Both the position numbers and the translations under genes were made by a program. From an uncultured SAR86 cluster bacterium (GTDB taxonomy: Bacteria > Pseudomonadota > Gammaproteobacteria > Magnimaribacterales > D2472), in NCBI GenBank assembly GCA_902583575.1, contig CACHWY010000004.1, positions 1-64,000 on the forward strand: a stretch of DNA of 64,000 nt, given 5' to 3'. This document shows positions 27,074 through 35,894 of the stretch, one piece after another. The first letter of the stretch is position 1. Each line of letters begins with the position of its first letter. A model generated the notes under the pieces. The model ran no database searches and was not told the origin of the DNA. It worked only from the letters and a program-made list of their open reading frames with translations.

Positions 27074-27868
27074 TTGGAAAATAAACACTTATCATTTTCA
27101 GCAGAAGTAGCTGAGACATTAGGAATAGAATCTGCAATTATTTTAGATCTTTATACGCAAAATAAATTAGACAATATATCTTCATATGAAGATTTAATAA
27201 ACTCAATCTTAAAACATATTTCATTCATAGAAATATCAATAATTAAAAGTTCTTTGGACAAATTAATTAACTTTGATTTAATTAAAATGGAGGATTCAAA
27301 AATTGAGAAAAAATATAAAGTTAAGAGTCCAGGTATTAATCAAGAAACAAATAAAATAAACAATGAGTGGGCCCCATCTCCAGAAACAAAAGAAATCATC
27401 AATATGGCAGAAATACCATATGAATTTTGTGATTTAAAATTAAAAGAATTTAAAATTTATTGGATTGAAAGAGGTCAAAAGAAAAATAATTGGAATACGA
27501 CCTTTATAGACTTTATTAGAAGAGAATGGGCTAAAGAGAATAGTTCAAACAAAGGTTTGCCATATACTATCGATGAAAATTGGTATCCTGATGACGATGT
27601 ATTTGATATTCTAAATTTATCTGAAATAACTAAAGATTCTGCGTTAAAATATTTAAGAGAGTTTAACCTTTATTGGAAAGATAAAGGTGCAGCATTCACA
27701 ACATGGAATTCTAAATTCATTGATCATGTTAAAAGAAGACATATCATGAATGATAATATAAGTAAAAATGAAGAGAATAAAAAATATTCTGAACCAGGAA
27801 AATACAAACAAGACTTTAATGCAAGAAAAAATGACAACTCTTGGGCAAAAGAAATCAACCTCGACTAA
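27074..27868 (+). CDS. DnaT-like primosomal protein with two tandem DnaT domains
   Basis: 264 residues from a TTG start at 27074. Residues 1-80 look like a winged-helix domain (LSFSAEVAETLGIESAIIL) as in DnaT/replication-initiator relatives. Two copies of the DnaT ssDNA-binding domain follow: one near residues 98-150 (WAPSPETKEII, FKIYWIERGQ, WNTTFIDFIRREW) and one near 171-224 (WYPDDDVFDIL, FNLYWKDKGA, WNSKFIDHVKRR). E. coli DnaT has one such domain. The family helps helicase loading at origins or restarted forks. It overlaps the lambda P-like gene, supporting a joint role. Confidence 0.8.
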   Translation: MENKHLSFSAEVAETLGIESAIILDLYTQNKLDNISSYEDLINSILKHISFIEISIIKSSLDKLINFDLIKMEDSKIEKKYKVKSPGINQETNKINNEWAPSPETKEIINMAEIPYEFCDLKLKEFKIYWIERGQKKNNWNTTFIDFIRREWAKENSSNKGLPYTIDENWYPDDDVFDILNLSEITKDSALKYLREFNLYWKDKGAAFTTWNSKFIDHVKRRHIMNDNISKNEENKKYSEPGKYKQDFNARKNDNSWAKEINLD

Positions 27869-28412
27869 AGAAGATTTTATTAATGCAATAGATGCATTAT
27901 TTTTAAAACTGGAACTTGCCTATCATTATCAATTTTATAAAGTATTTGGAACTGATGAAAAACTTAAAGAGGGAAAAAAGCTTTGGGCTATTAGCTTAAA
28001 AAATAAGAATCCGGAAGTGCTGCTCAAGGCTGTTGAGACTGTAATTTCATCTCAATCTTATCTGCCAACTCTTACAGATCTTATAAAAGCATGTAATGAA
28101 ATAGATGAAATAGAGGGACTGCCGTCTGCCGAAGAGGCCTATATTGAAGCAAGAAAATCATATCAACCACGAAAAGAATTTAATTGGTCAAACCCCATCG
28201 TATATTATGCCGGTAAGAAAATTGGATGGAATAACTTAAATGAAAAAGATTCCAAAGAAAATTTTAATAGTTTTAGAAAAATATTTAATTCTTTAAAAAA
28301 TGAAGCGTTAAATGGTAAGAAATTTAAAATCAATAAAACAAAAGGTTCAGAAGAATTAAAACCTCTTAATAAAAAGCTATTAGATAAACTAAGAAAAAAA
28401 CATAAGGTTTAA
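27831..28412 (+). CDS. Lambda P-like replicative helicase loader
   Basis: 193 residues from ATG 27831; earlier ATGs at 27768 and 27819 would overlap the previous gene by 101 or 50 bases. The pattern matches phage lambda P family proteins: FINAIDALFLKLELAYHYQF, then KLWAISL, then SYLPTLTDLIKACNEID (compare PFLPSPGQFVAWC in lambda P), GLPSAEEAYIEA, and a central W-x(7)-Y segment, ending basic. Lambda P carries DnaB helicase to an origin. A chromosomal copy coupled to a DnaT-like gene suggests a domesticated helicase loader. No other phage genes are nearby. Confidence 0.75.
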   Translation: MTTLGQKKSTSTKEDFINAIDALFLKLELAYHYQFYKVFGTDEKLKEGKKLWAISLKNKNPEVLLKAVETVISSQSYLPTLTDLIKACNEIDEIEGLPSAEEAYIEARKSYQPRKEFNWSNPIVYYAGKKIGWNNLNEKDSKENFNSFRKIFNSLKNEALNGKKFKINKTKGSEELKPLNKKLLDKLRKKHKV

Positions 28413-28458
28413 TAAAAACTATTGACATGGTTATGACAATATTTAAAGTCAGCATGAT

Positions 28459-29337
28459 ATGAAACTAACAAAAAATATAAGAATATCTTTATACATACTT
28501 TTGCCGATACTTCTATGGATGGCATCCGGCTTATTTAAAAATAATGAAGGTGAGGTAATAGAAGAAACTAATGATTTATTTAGCGTTCAAACAATCCTTA
28601 GTAATGCGGTTAAATATCAACCTTTAATAAAACTGAAAGCTACCACCAAGTCAGAAGCTAGGATTAATGTTAAAGCTAAAACTTCAGGAGAGGTTGTAAA
28701 AATTGGAGCAACACAAGGAAATTATGTCTTAAAAGATACTGTATTATGTAGTTTAGGTATTGTTGAATTAAATAGAACAGAGGTTAAAGCACCGTTTTCT
28801 GGCTACATTGAACAAATAGTAAAACCTGGTAATTTTCTTGAAAGAGGTCAAGTTTGTGCGACTATAATCCAATTAAACCCAATATCATTTGTAGCAGGTG
28901 TTCCTGAATACGACATCAACAAAGTTCGAATTAATCAAAAAGTAAATCTTGAATTGGTAACAGGACAATCAATAAATGGTGAACTAACTTTTGTATCAAA
29001 AAGTGCATCTCCAGATACAAGAACTTTCACAGTTGAATCTCAAATTGAGAACATTGATGGGTTAATCAAAGATGGCCTTACAGCAAATATGACAATAGAA
29101 ATAGACAAAGTAAAAGCTCATAAGATATCTCCATCTATTTTATTATTAAATGATGAGGGAAAACTAGGAATTAGAATTGTAACCAAAGGTAATATTGCTA
29201 AATTTATTGAAATTATTATTCTGGAAGACTCTGAAGAAGGTTTGTGGATAACAGGTATATCTGAAAAAGTTGAAATAATAATACAAGGTCAAGGATTTGT
29301 AGAAGACGGCCAGGAAGTTATTACCAATAGAATATGA
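28459..29337 (+). CDS. RND efflux periplasmic adaptor (membrane fusion protein), lacking the alpha-hairpin
   Basis: 292 residues, short for the family (usually 360-400). A single N-terminal hydrophobic anchor (residues 9-26) is followed by the first lipoyl half (KAKTSGEVVKIGATQGNYV). After only about ten residues comes the second half (VKAPFSGYIEQIVKPGNFLERGQ), so the long coiled-coil hairpin that normally separates them is missing. Beta-barrel and membrane-proximal regions follow. It pairs with the RND pump downstream (4-base overlap) and would connect it to an outer-membrane factor not seen in the window. Confidence 0.85.
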   Translation: MKLTKNIRISLYILLPILLWMASGLFKNNEGEVIEETNDLFSVQTILSNAVKYQPLIKLKATTKSEARINVKAKTSGEVVKIGATQGNYVLKDTVLCSLGIVELNRTEVKAPFSGYIEQIVKPGNFLERGQVCATIIQLNPISFVAGVPEYDINKVRINQKVNLELVTGQSINGELTFVSKSASPDTRTFTVESQIENIDGLIKDGLTANMTIEIDKVKAHKISPSILLLNDEGKLGIRIVTKGNIAKFIEIIILEDSEEGLWITGISEKVEIIIQGQGFVEDGQEVITNRI

Positions 29338-32300
29338 TCAACATAATAGATTTTGCTATAAAAAAAGCAAAAACAACTTTGTTAATTGCATTTATGGTGA
29401 TAATTGCAGGGTCTTATGCAAGGCAAGAAATACCTATCGCAGCATCACCGAATGTCCAACTCCCATTCATTACGGTCTCAGTATTTCTTGATGGAGCTTC
29501 TCCAAGCGATACCTCTAGATTAATAGCTCGTCCTCTAGAAAATAGATTAAAAACTGTTACTGGAGTAAAAAATATTAGGTCAACAAGTTATCTAAGTTAT
29601 GCAAGAATATTTTTAGAATTTGAAGTTGGTTTTGATATAGATCAGGCATTGGTAGATGTTAAACAGGGTGTTGAAGAAATCAAATATCAACTACCTATGG
29701 AGGCTGAAGATCCCCAAATACAAGAATATAGTGAAGCTAGTTTTCCAGTAATGAATATTAGTATTGTTGGCGGAAGTTCTGTAAGACAAAAGGTTTTCTA
29801 TGCAAAAGAATTAAAAGATAAAATTGAACCCATTGAGCAGATTCTTGAAATTCGAGTCACTGGCGCACCCGAAGAGGTTCTTGAAGGTGTTATCGATAAA
29901 TCAAAAATGGAGTCTTATGGTGTTACTTTGTCTGATATTTATTATTCGGTAGCTAACAACAACCTTATTATTCCAGGAGGTAAGCAAGATACTGGGAGGG
30001 GAAGCTTCAACATTGAAGTTCCAAGTATTATAGAATCTGCAAAAGATGTATATGCAATTCCAGTAAAAGTTACTAAAGATGCGATCGTTACACTTGGTGA
30101 TATTGCATCAATCAAAAGAACATTTAAAGATTTTACCTCTCATGCAAGAGTAAATGGTCAAGATGCTGTAACTTTAGAAATTTCATTAAGAGAAGGGGCT
30201 AATGCAATTGATGCATCAACTGCAATAAGAGATATTCTAAAAGAATTTGAAAATACATTGCCTAAAAATTTAAATATCGTAGTTTCAAATGACGATACTA
30301 TTTATGCAACTCTAATGGTAAAAGAGTTAAATGGAAACATAATTGCAGCAGTAATTTTAATTATGGTCCTTGTTATAGCAAGTATGGGAACAAGAGTTTC
30401 TATGTTAGTAGGATTATCAATACCTTTTTGTTTCTTGATGACATATTTAATCCTATACGGTCTAGATATGGAGGTTAATTTTCTTGTAATGATGGGCTTG
30501 CTTCTTGGAATGGGAATGTTGATTGATGGATCTATTGTAATTACAGAATATGCAGACAAAAAAATTGCTGAAGGTTTATCAAGGGGCGAAGGATATACTC
30601 TAGCTTCTAAAAGAATGTTTTACCCAATTGTTGCATCTACAGGAACGACATTAGCTGCATTCATACCTATTATGTTTTGGCCTGGTTTTACAGGCCAGTT
30701 TATGCGATATCTCCCAATAACTATTTTCTTTGTTTTATCATCATCTTTATTCTATTCATTAATATTGATACCTGTTTTAGGTACTTTTTTTGGTCAAAGA
30801 ACGTCTGCTTTAAATAATAACGAAAGTCATACGTCTATATTTATCAGATTAACTGAATGGTATGGAAAATATGCTAAACGTTTTGTTAAAAATCCAGTTG
30901 AGACAATTTTAGCAGTAGTTTCTGTGCTTCTAGTAATAATTATGACTTATACATTTTCAGGGAAAGGAACATTATATTTCGCTATTGTTGATCCTGTGCA
31001 AGCAAATATAACTGTCAAAGCAAGAGGTAACTTTTCTTCTCTTGAAGCAAAAGAAATTATTGAACAAGTTGAGGAGCGTTTTTTAGAAGTAGATGGAATA
31101 AAAAATGTATATCTAAGATCTGGATCAAATTGGTGGCAATCAGGCGCAGATAGAATTGGTGGAGGTTTCATAGAAACATTAGAACCATCTCAAAGAGATA
31201 TATCTGGATTTGAGATTATGGATCAATTAAAAGATTCAACAAAAGATCTTCCAGGTATTGCTGTTGAAGTTGAAGCAGATCTTGGAGGCCCCTCTTTTAA
31301 TACACCAATTGAATTAGATGTTTTTGGCAATACAGAAGAAGAAGTAAATAATGCGGTGAATAGAATCGAAAATTATATGCGAAATGAAATGGATGGTTTA
31401 AATAATATTTTTTCATCAAAAGCCTACCCATCTGTAGAATGGCGTGTAGAAGTTGATAAACAAAAAGCAGCTCAATTAGGTGTAAGTGTTAGTGATGTTG
31501 GTGCGCTTGTTCAAATGCTAACAAATGGTTTTAAGGTCGGCGAATACCGTCCTGATGATGCAAAAGATGAGGTTGAAATTAGAGCAAGATTTCCTGATTC
31601 AGATAGAACTATTACTGGTGTAAGAGATTTAAATGTAGTAACTAAACAGGGAACTGTTCCAGTAAGCTCTTTTGTAAAAGTTATCCCTAAAGAAAATCGC
31701 CAAACTGTTAATAGAAAAAATGGTAAATACTTTCAAGAAATTGGTGCTGGTACAGAAGATGAATCTGAAGTATCCCAAAAAGTTGCAGAGTTAGGTAGTT
31801 GGTTAGGATCTCAAAATCTAGGAAATGGTATTTCATATAAATTTAGTGGTATGGCCGAAGAAACTGAAGAGGTAAATAGATTTATGATTGTTGCGGGTGT
31901 AACAGCAGTCTTTATGATGCTGCTGATGCTTATTACGCAATTTAATAGTTTTTATCAATCTTTTATTATCTTATCCTCTGTAACCATTTCTTTTGTTGGA
32001 GTTTTATTAGGGTTATTAATTACAGGAAAGTCATTTAGTACTACCATGACCGGAATATCTATTGTTACTTTAGCAGGCATTGTTGTGAATAATAATATAG
32101 TTTTAATTGATACCTTTAATAGACTTAAAGAGGACTCTCCTCAAGTTGAACAATCTTTACACATTATTAATGCCTGCAAACAAAGACTAAGGCCTATTAT
32201 TTTAACTTCTTTGACTACAATTTTTGGTCTCATGCCACTAGCAATGGGAATTAGTCTTGATATCATTTCAAGAGATATTGTAGTGGGAAGTAGAATTGTA

Positions 32301-32438
32301 GATTGGTGGTCTAATCTAGCAGTATCTATTGTATTTGGATTAGGTTTCAGTACATTTATTACACTAATACTTACTCCAGCTCTTCTTACACTACCTTATG
32401 CCTTTAGAAATGAATATAAAAAACACTTTCAAACATAA
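29334..32438 (+). CDS. RND efflux transporter permease (AcrB/HAE1-like)
   Basis: 1034 residues with the duplicated RND layout: one TM helix, a large periplasmic loop, a bundle of helices near residues 330-510, and the same again in the second half. PNVQLPFITVSVFLDGASPSD in the first loop is typical. TM4 reads GMLIDGSIVITEY, keeping one Asp of the AcrB DD pair, and TM10 has GIVVNNNIVLID with Asn in place of AcrB Lys940. The proton relay therefore differs from AcrB, as in several other RND branches. Substrates are unknown. Confidence 0.93.
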   Translation: MINIIDFAIKKAKTTLLIAFMVIIAGSYARQEIPIAASPNVQLPFITVSVFLDGASPSDTSRLIARPLENRLKTVTGVKNIRSTSYLSYARIFLEFEVGFDIDQALVDVKQGVEEIKYQLPMEAEDPQIQEYSEASFPVMNISIVGGSSVRQKVFYAKELKDKIEPIEQILEIRVTGAPEEVLEGVIDKSKMESYGVTLSDIYYSVANNNLIIPGGKQDTGRGSFNIEVPSIIESAKDVYAIPVKVTKDAIVTLGDIASIKRTFKDFTSHARVNGQDAVTLEISLREGANAIDASTAIRDILKEFENTLPKNLNIVVSNDDTIYATLMVKELNGNIIAAVILIMVLVIASMGTRVSMLVGLSIPFCFLMTYLILYGLDMEVNFLVMMGLLLGMGMLIDGSIVITEYADKKIAEGLSRGEGYTLASKRMFYPIVASTGTTLAAFIPIMFWPGFTGQFMRYLPITIFFVLSSSLFYSLILIPVLGTFFGQRTSALNNNESHTSIFIRLTEWYGKYAKRFVKNPVETILAVVSVLLVIIMTYTFSGKGTLYFAIVDPVQANITVKARGNFSSLEAKEIIEQVEERFLEVDGIKNVYLRSGSNWWQSGADRIGGGFIETLEPSQRDISGFEIMDQLKDSTKDLPGIAVEVEADLGGPSFNTPIELDVFGNTEEEVNNAVNRIENYMRNEMDGLNNIFSSKAYPSVEWRVEVDKQKAAQLGVSVSDVGALVQMLTNGFKVGEYRPDDAKDEVEIRARFPDSDRTITGVRDLNVVTKQGTVPVSSFVKVIPKENRQTVNRKNGKYFQEIGAGTEDESEVSQKVAELGSWLGSQNLGNGISYKFSGMAEETEEVNRFMIVAGVTAVFMMLLMLITQFNSFYQSFIILSSVTISFVGVLLGLLITGKSFSTTMTGISIVTLAGIVVNNNIVLIDTFNRLKEDSPQVEQSLHIINACKQRLRPIILTSLTTIFGLMPLAMGISLDIISRDIVVGSRIVDWWSNLAVSIVFGLGFSTFITLILTPALLTLPYAFRNEYKKHFQT

Positions 32439-32459
32439 TCTAATGACATACAATATATT

Positions 32460-32684
32460 ATGACTAAAGGAAATAAAAAAATAGATTTTGAATCATCTTT
32501 AAAAGAACTTGAATCAATTGTCGAAAAACTCGAGGATGAGAATATTAATCTTGAGGACTCAGTAAAGTCATTTGAAGATGGAGTCAATCTTGTAAAGGAA
32601 TGTCAAAAACAACTTCAAAATGCAGAGTTAAAAATTAAAAAACTCCTTAATGATGGCTCATCTACTGAAATAGATAACTCATAA
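32460..32684 (+). CDS. xseB: Exodeoxyribonuclease VII small subunit
   Basis: 74 residues. The all-helical small subunit contains FESSLKELESIVEKLEDENINLEDSVKSFEDG split as usual into two helices with the LEDSV turn. It forms the nuclease with XseA, which is not in the window. The order xseB-ispA-dxs is conserved in proteobacteria; 6 bases separate it from ispA. Confidence 0.93.
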   Translation: MTKGNKKIDFESSLKELESIVEKLEDENINLEDSVKSFEDGVNLVKECQKQLQNAELKIKKLLNDGSSTEIDNS

Positions 32685-32690
32685 GTTAAA

Positions 32691-33560
32691 ATGCTAAAAG
32701 AATTTTTATCTCAAGTAAGAGATCAAGTTTCTACCAATATAAAAAAGTCTATTGGAAAAACTAACCCTATTGAAATCGCAATGAGTTACTCTGCTTTAAG
32801 CGAAAGCAAAATGATAAGGGCGGGGTTAATATTTGCATCTGGAAAAATAAATGAAGGTATTTCAAATAATAGCCTAATCACTCTTGCTTCAGCAATTGAA
32901 TTAATACATACATATTCCCTTATTCATGACGATCTTCCCTGTATGGATGATGATGACTTTAGAAGAGGAAAAGAGTCCTGTCATATTAAATTTGGTGAAG
33001 CGAACGCAGTTCTTGCTGGGGATGCTTTGCAAACATTAGCCTATGAAATGGTATGTAATGATATTGATTTAGATCCAGATAAAAAAATAAATGCTATAAA
33101 ATTAATTAGCTCAGCTTGTGGTAAGAATGGTATGGTTTATGGACAATTTCTTGACATAGAAAATGAATCAAAAGAAATTAATAAAGAGATTATAGAAAAT
33201 ATTCACTCTCTTAAAACAGGCAAATTAATTGAATGCGCTGTAATGTTGGGTCAAGTTGGAAATAATATAAGCCAGCAAAATGAAATACTTTTAAAGTTTA
33301 GTAAAAAGATAGGTTTAGCATTTCAAATCACTGATGATATTCTAGAAGTTATATCTGATGAAAAAACCCTAGGTAAAAATATTAATTCTGATAGAAAAAA
33401 TCAAAAATCAACTTATATTAATGTGCTAGGTATTGATGAGGCTATTAAAAGATCTAAAGAGCTTAGTAAATCTGCAATACTTGATATATCAATATTAAAA
33501 TTAAAAGAAGCAGATATGCTTATAGAACTAGCAAAATATATATCATATAGAGAAAGATAA
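32691..33560 (+). CDS. ispA: Farnesyl (geranyl) diphosphate synthase
   Basis: 289 residues. The first aspartate-rich motif is DDLPCMDDDD near residues 83-92 and the second is ITDDILE near 217-223. GDALQTLAYE and KTGKLI are typical. It condenses IPP with DMAPP and GPP for ubiquinone, undecaprenol and other isoprenoids. It lies between xseB and dxs in the non-mevalonate isoprenoid operon. Confidence 0.94.
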   Translation: MLKEFLSQVRDQVSTNIKKSIGKTNPIEIAMSYSALSESKMIRAGLIFASGKINEGISNNSLITLASAIELIHTYSLIHDDLPCMDDDDFRRGKESCHIKFGEANAVLAGDALQTLAYEMVCNDIDLDPDKKINAIKLISSACGKNGMVYGQFLDIENESKEINKEIIENIHSLKTGKLIECAVMLGQVGNNISQQNEILLKFSKKIGLAFQITDDILEVISDEKTLGKNINSDRKNQKSTYINVLGIDEAIKRSKELSKSAILDISILKLKEADMLIELAKYISYRER

Positions 33561-33561
33561 A

Positions 33562-35430
33562 TTGAAAATTTTTAAAGAAATACCTCTTAAAAAGCCAGCA
33601 ACACCATTGCTTGATAGCGTTGATTTTCCATCAGATATTCGGTCTTTCTCAATCAATGAGCTTGAAGTTCTTTCTAATGAATTACGAGAATTTTTATTAT
33701 ATTCAGTTGGTCAAAGTGGAGGCCATTTAGGTGGTGGGCTTGGAGTAATAGAACTTACAATAGTTTTGCATCACATTTTTAACACTCCATATGATAATTT
33801 AGTATGGGACGTTGGTCATCAAGCGTACCCTCATAAAATTCTGACAGGAAGAAAAAATAAAATTCAGACTATAAGAAAAAAAGATGGGCTAACTCCTTTT
33901 CCTTCAAGAAAAGAAAGTGAATATGATACTTTTGGGGTTGGACATTCAAGTACATCATTAAGTGCCATGTTGGGGATGGCCATAGCATCAAAAGAATCTA
34001 ACCCTGATAAAAAACATGTGGCGATAATTGGTGATGGTGCAATGACTGCGGGCATGGCATTTGAAGCGTTAAGCCATACTGGCCATTTAAAACCAAATGT
34101 TCTAATAATCTTAAATGATAATGACATGTCAATTTCTGAAAATATAGGAGGACTCTCTAATTATTTTTCAAGAATATGGGCATCAAAAATATATAAAGGA
34201 ATTAAAAAAAGTGGTGCGAGCTTTTTAAAACCTTTACCGCAAGCATTTCATCTCGCAAGAAAAGTAGAAACTCAAATGAAGGCTATGGTTGCACCTGGAA
34301 CAATCTTTGAAGAACTAGGCTTAAACTATATTGGACCAATTGATGGGCATAATATAAAAGAATTAATAAATGTTATATCTAATTTGAAAGAATTTGATGG
34401 TCCTCAATTTTTACATGTTATTACAAAAAAGGGAGCCGGCTTAGACCCTGCAGAAGCAGATAGAATTGGATTTCATGCTATTGGAAAAATTAATTCTATA
34501 AAAGATGAAAAAACAAAACAAAAAAAATATCAAGATATCTTTGGGGAATGGATTGTTGATATGGCATCGCAAGACAACGATTTAATTGGCATAACTCCAG
34601 CAATGAAAGAAGGATCTGGTCTAGTTATATTTAGTAAAAAATATCCTGAAAGATATTTTGATGTGGCAATTGCTGAGCAACATTCTGTGACTTTTGCTGC
34701 TGGACTTGCTGTTGAAAATAAAAAACCTGTTGTCGCAATATATTCAACCTTTTTACAAAGAGCTTATGATCAATTAATTCATGATGTTGCAATACAAAAT
34801 CTTGACGTAACTTTTGCTTTGGATAGATCTGGTTTAGTGGGTGAAGACGGTCCAACTCATTCAGGTAATTATGACATTGCGTATTTAAGATGTATTCCAA
34901 ATATGATTATATGCACTCCATCTAATGAGAATGAAGCAAGACATTTATTAACATCAGCATATCTATATAAAGGACCAGCTACTGTTAGGTACCCAAGAGG
35001 GATTGGTCCAAATGAAGAAGTTGCACAAGACTTAAAACCATATGAAATTGGAAAGGCTAAGGTTATAAATGAAGAAAATAGTAAAGTAATAATATTAAAT
35101 TTTGGAGCCTTGATTGATCAAGCTAAAGAGGTTGCTAAAAATTTAAAATTAACTTTAATTGATATGAGATTTGTTAAGCCATTGGATGAAAATATTCTTC
35201 GCGAGTATCTATCTAAATCAGATGTATTTGTATCTATTGAAGACGGCTCGATAATGGGTGGAGCCGGAAGCGCTGTTCAAGAATTCTGTTCTAAAGAAAA
35301 AATCAATATTAAATCAATACTTTTTGGAATACCTGATAAATTTATTGAGCATGCCTCGAGAGAAGAAATGTTAAATGAAGCAGGTCTTTCTTCAAAAAGT
35401 ATAGAATCTAAGCTAAAAGAATTGTTATAA
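33562..35430 (+). CDS. dxs: 1-deoxy-D-xylulose-5-phosphate synthase
   Basis: 622 residues from a TTG start, one base after the ispA stop. This thiamine-diphosphate enzyme makes DXP from pyruvate and glyceraldehyde-3-phosphate, the first MEP-pathway step. WDVGHQAYPHK near residue 78, GDGAMTAGMAFEAL near 153 (ThDP/Mg motif), and AEQHSVTFAAGLA near 370 (catalytic Glu) are present, along with the C-terminal transketolase domain. Its end overlaps pgpA by 23 bases, tail to tail. Confidence 0.96.
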   Translation: MKIFKEIPLKKPATPLLDSVDFPSDIRSFSINELEVLSNELREFLLYSVGQSGGHLGGGLGVIELTIVLHHIFNTPYDNLVWDVGHQAYPHKILTGRKNKIQTIRKKDGLTPFPSRKESEYDTFGVGHSSTSLSAMLGMAIASKESNPDKKHVAIIGDGAMTAGMAFEALSHTGHLKPNVLIILNDNDMSISENIGGLSNYFSRIWASKIYKGIKKSGASFLKPLPQAFHLARKVETQMKAMVAPGTIFEELGLNYIGPIDGHNIKELINVISNLKEFDGPQFLHVITKKGAGLDPAEADRIGFHAIGKINSIKDEKTKQKKYQDIFGEWIVDMASQDNDLIGITPAMKEGSGLVIFSKKYPERYFDVAIAEQHSVTFAAGLAVENKKPVVAIYSTFLQRAYDQLIHDVAIQNLDVTFALDRSGLVGEDGPTHSGNYDIAYLRCIPNMIICTPSNENEARHLLTSAYLYKGPATVRYPRGIGPNEEVAQDLKPYEIGKAKVINEENSKVIILNFGALIDQAKEVAKNLKLTLIDMRFVKPLDENILREYLSKSDVFVSIEDGSIMGGAGSAVQEFCSKEKINIKSILFGIPDKFIEHASREEMLNEAGLSSKSIESKLKELL

Positions 35431-35893
35431 ATATTGCACCTGCTGCTGCAAAAATTCCTGCAATACAATCATCAATAACAATGCCAAAACCATTTTTAAT
35501 TTTTTGATCGAAATATGAAATTGGGAAAGGTTTTAAAATATCAAAAAATCTAAATAATATAAGAGCTACAACTGCATATATGGTTCGATCTTTTTGACTT
35601 GAAGCTATATAGATTACTGGCAATAAAGATATCCACATACCTATCAATTCATCTATTACAATTGACTTATGATCTTTTTCTATTAAATCTTTTGTAACCT
35701 TTTCACAAACCCATATAGCAAAAAATAAACTTGCTATTGTTAAAACAAGCATATTTATAAAGTGCGATATAAATATAAAAACTATCCATGCAAATATACT
35801 TCCGAATGTTCCTGGAGCAACTGGTATAAGCCCAATACCACCAAGAGTTGCAATTAAATGATATGGATTTTTTAAATTTGGGAATTTTTGCAT
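35408..35893 (-). CDS. pgpA: Phosphatidylglycerophosphatase A
   Basis: 161 residues from ATG 35893; a longer frame would only read back into the upstream gene. It is an inner-membrane phosphatase that makes phosphatidylglycerol. N-terminal HLIATLGGIGLIPVAPGTFGS, the acidic VIDELIGMW and the C-terminal GIVIDDCIAGIFAA are the PgpA landmarks, and three to four hydrophobic segments are seen. The thiL-pgpA pairing is interrupted by a GlpD-like gene just upstream. Confidence 0.92.
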   Translation of the reverse strand: MQKFPNLKNPYHLIATLGGIGLIPVAPGTFGSIFAWIVFIFISHFINMLVLTIASLFFAIWVCEKVTKDLIEKDHKSIVIDELIGMWISLLPVIYIASSQKDRTIYAVVALILFRFFDILKPFPISYFDQKIKNGFGIVIDDCIAGIFAAAGAIFITILLA

Positions 35894-35894
35894 T

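Noticed and set aside
28422-28427. Perfect -35 hexamer TTGACA before the RND adaptor gene
   Set aside because: No acceptable -10 occurs at 15-19 bases, so a promoter cannot be supported.
29334-32438. Loss of the second TM4 Asp and TM10 Lys of the RND pump as evidence of inactivity
   Set aside because: Other RND branches, including heavy-metal types, also have DG and NN at these sites, so it is a subfamily difference.
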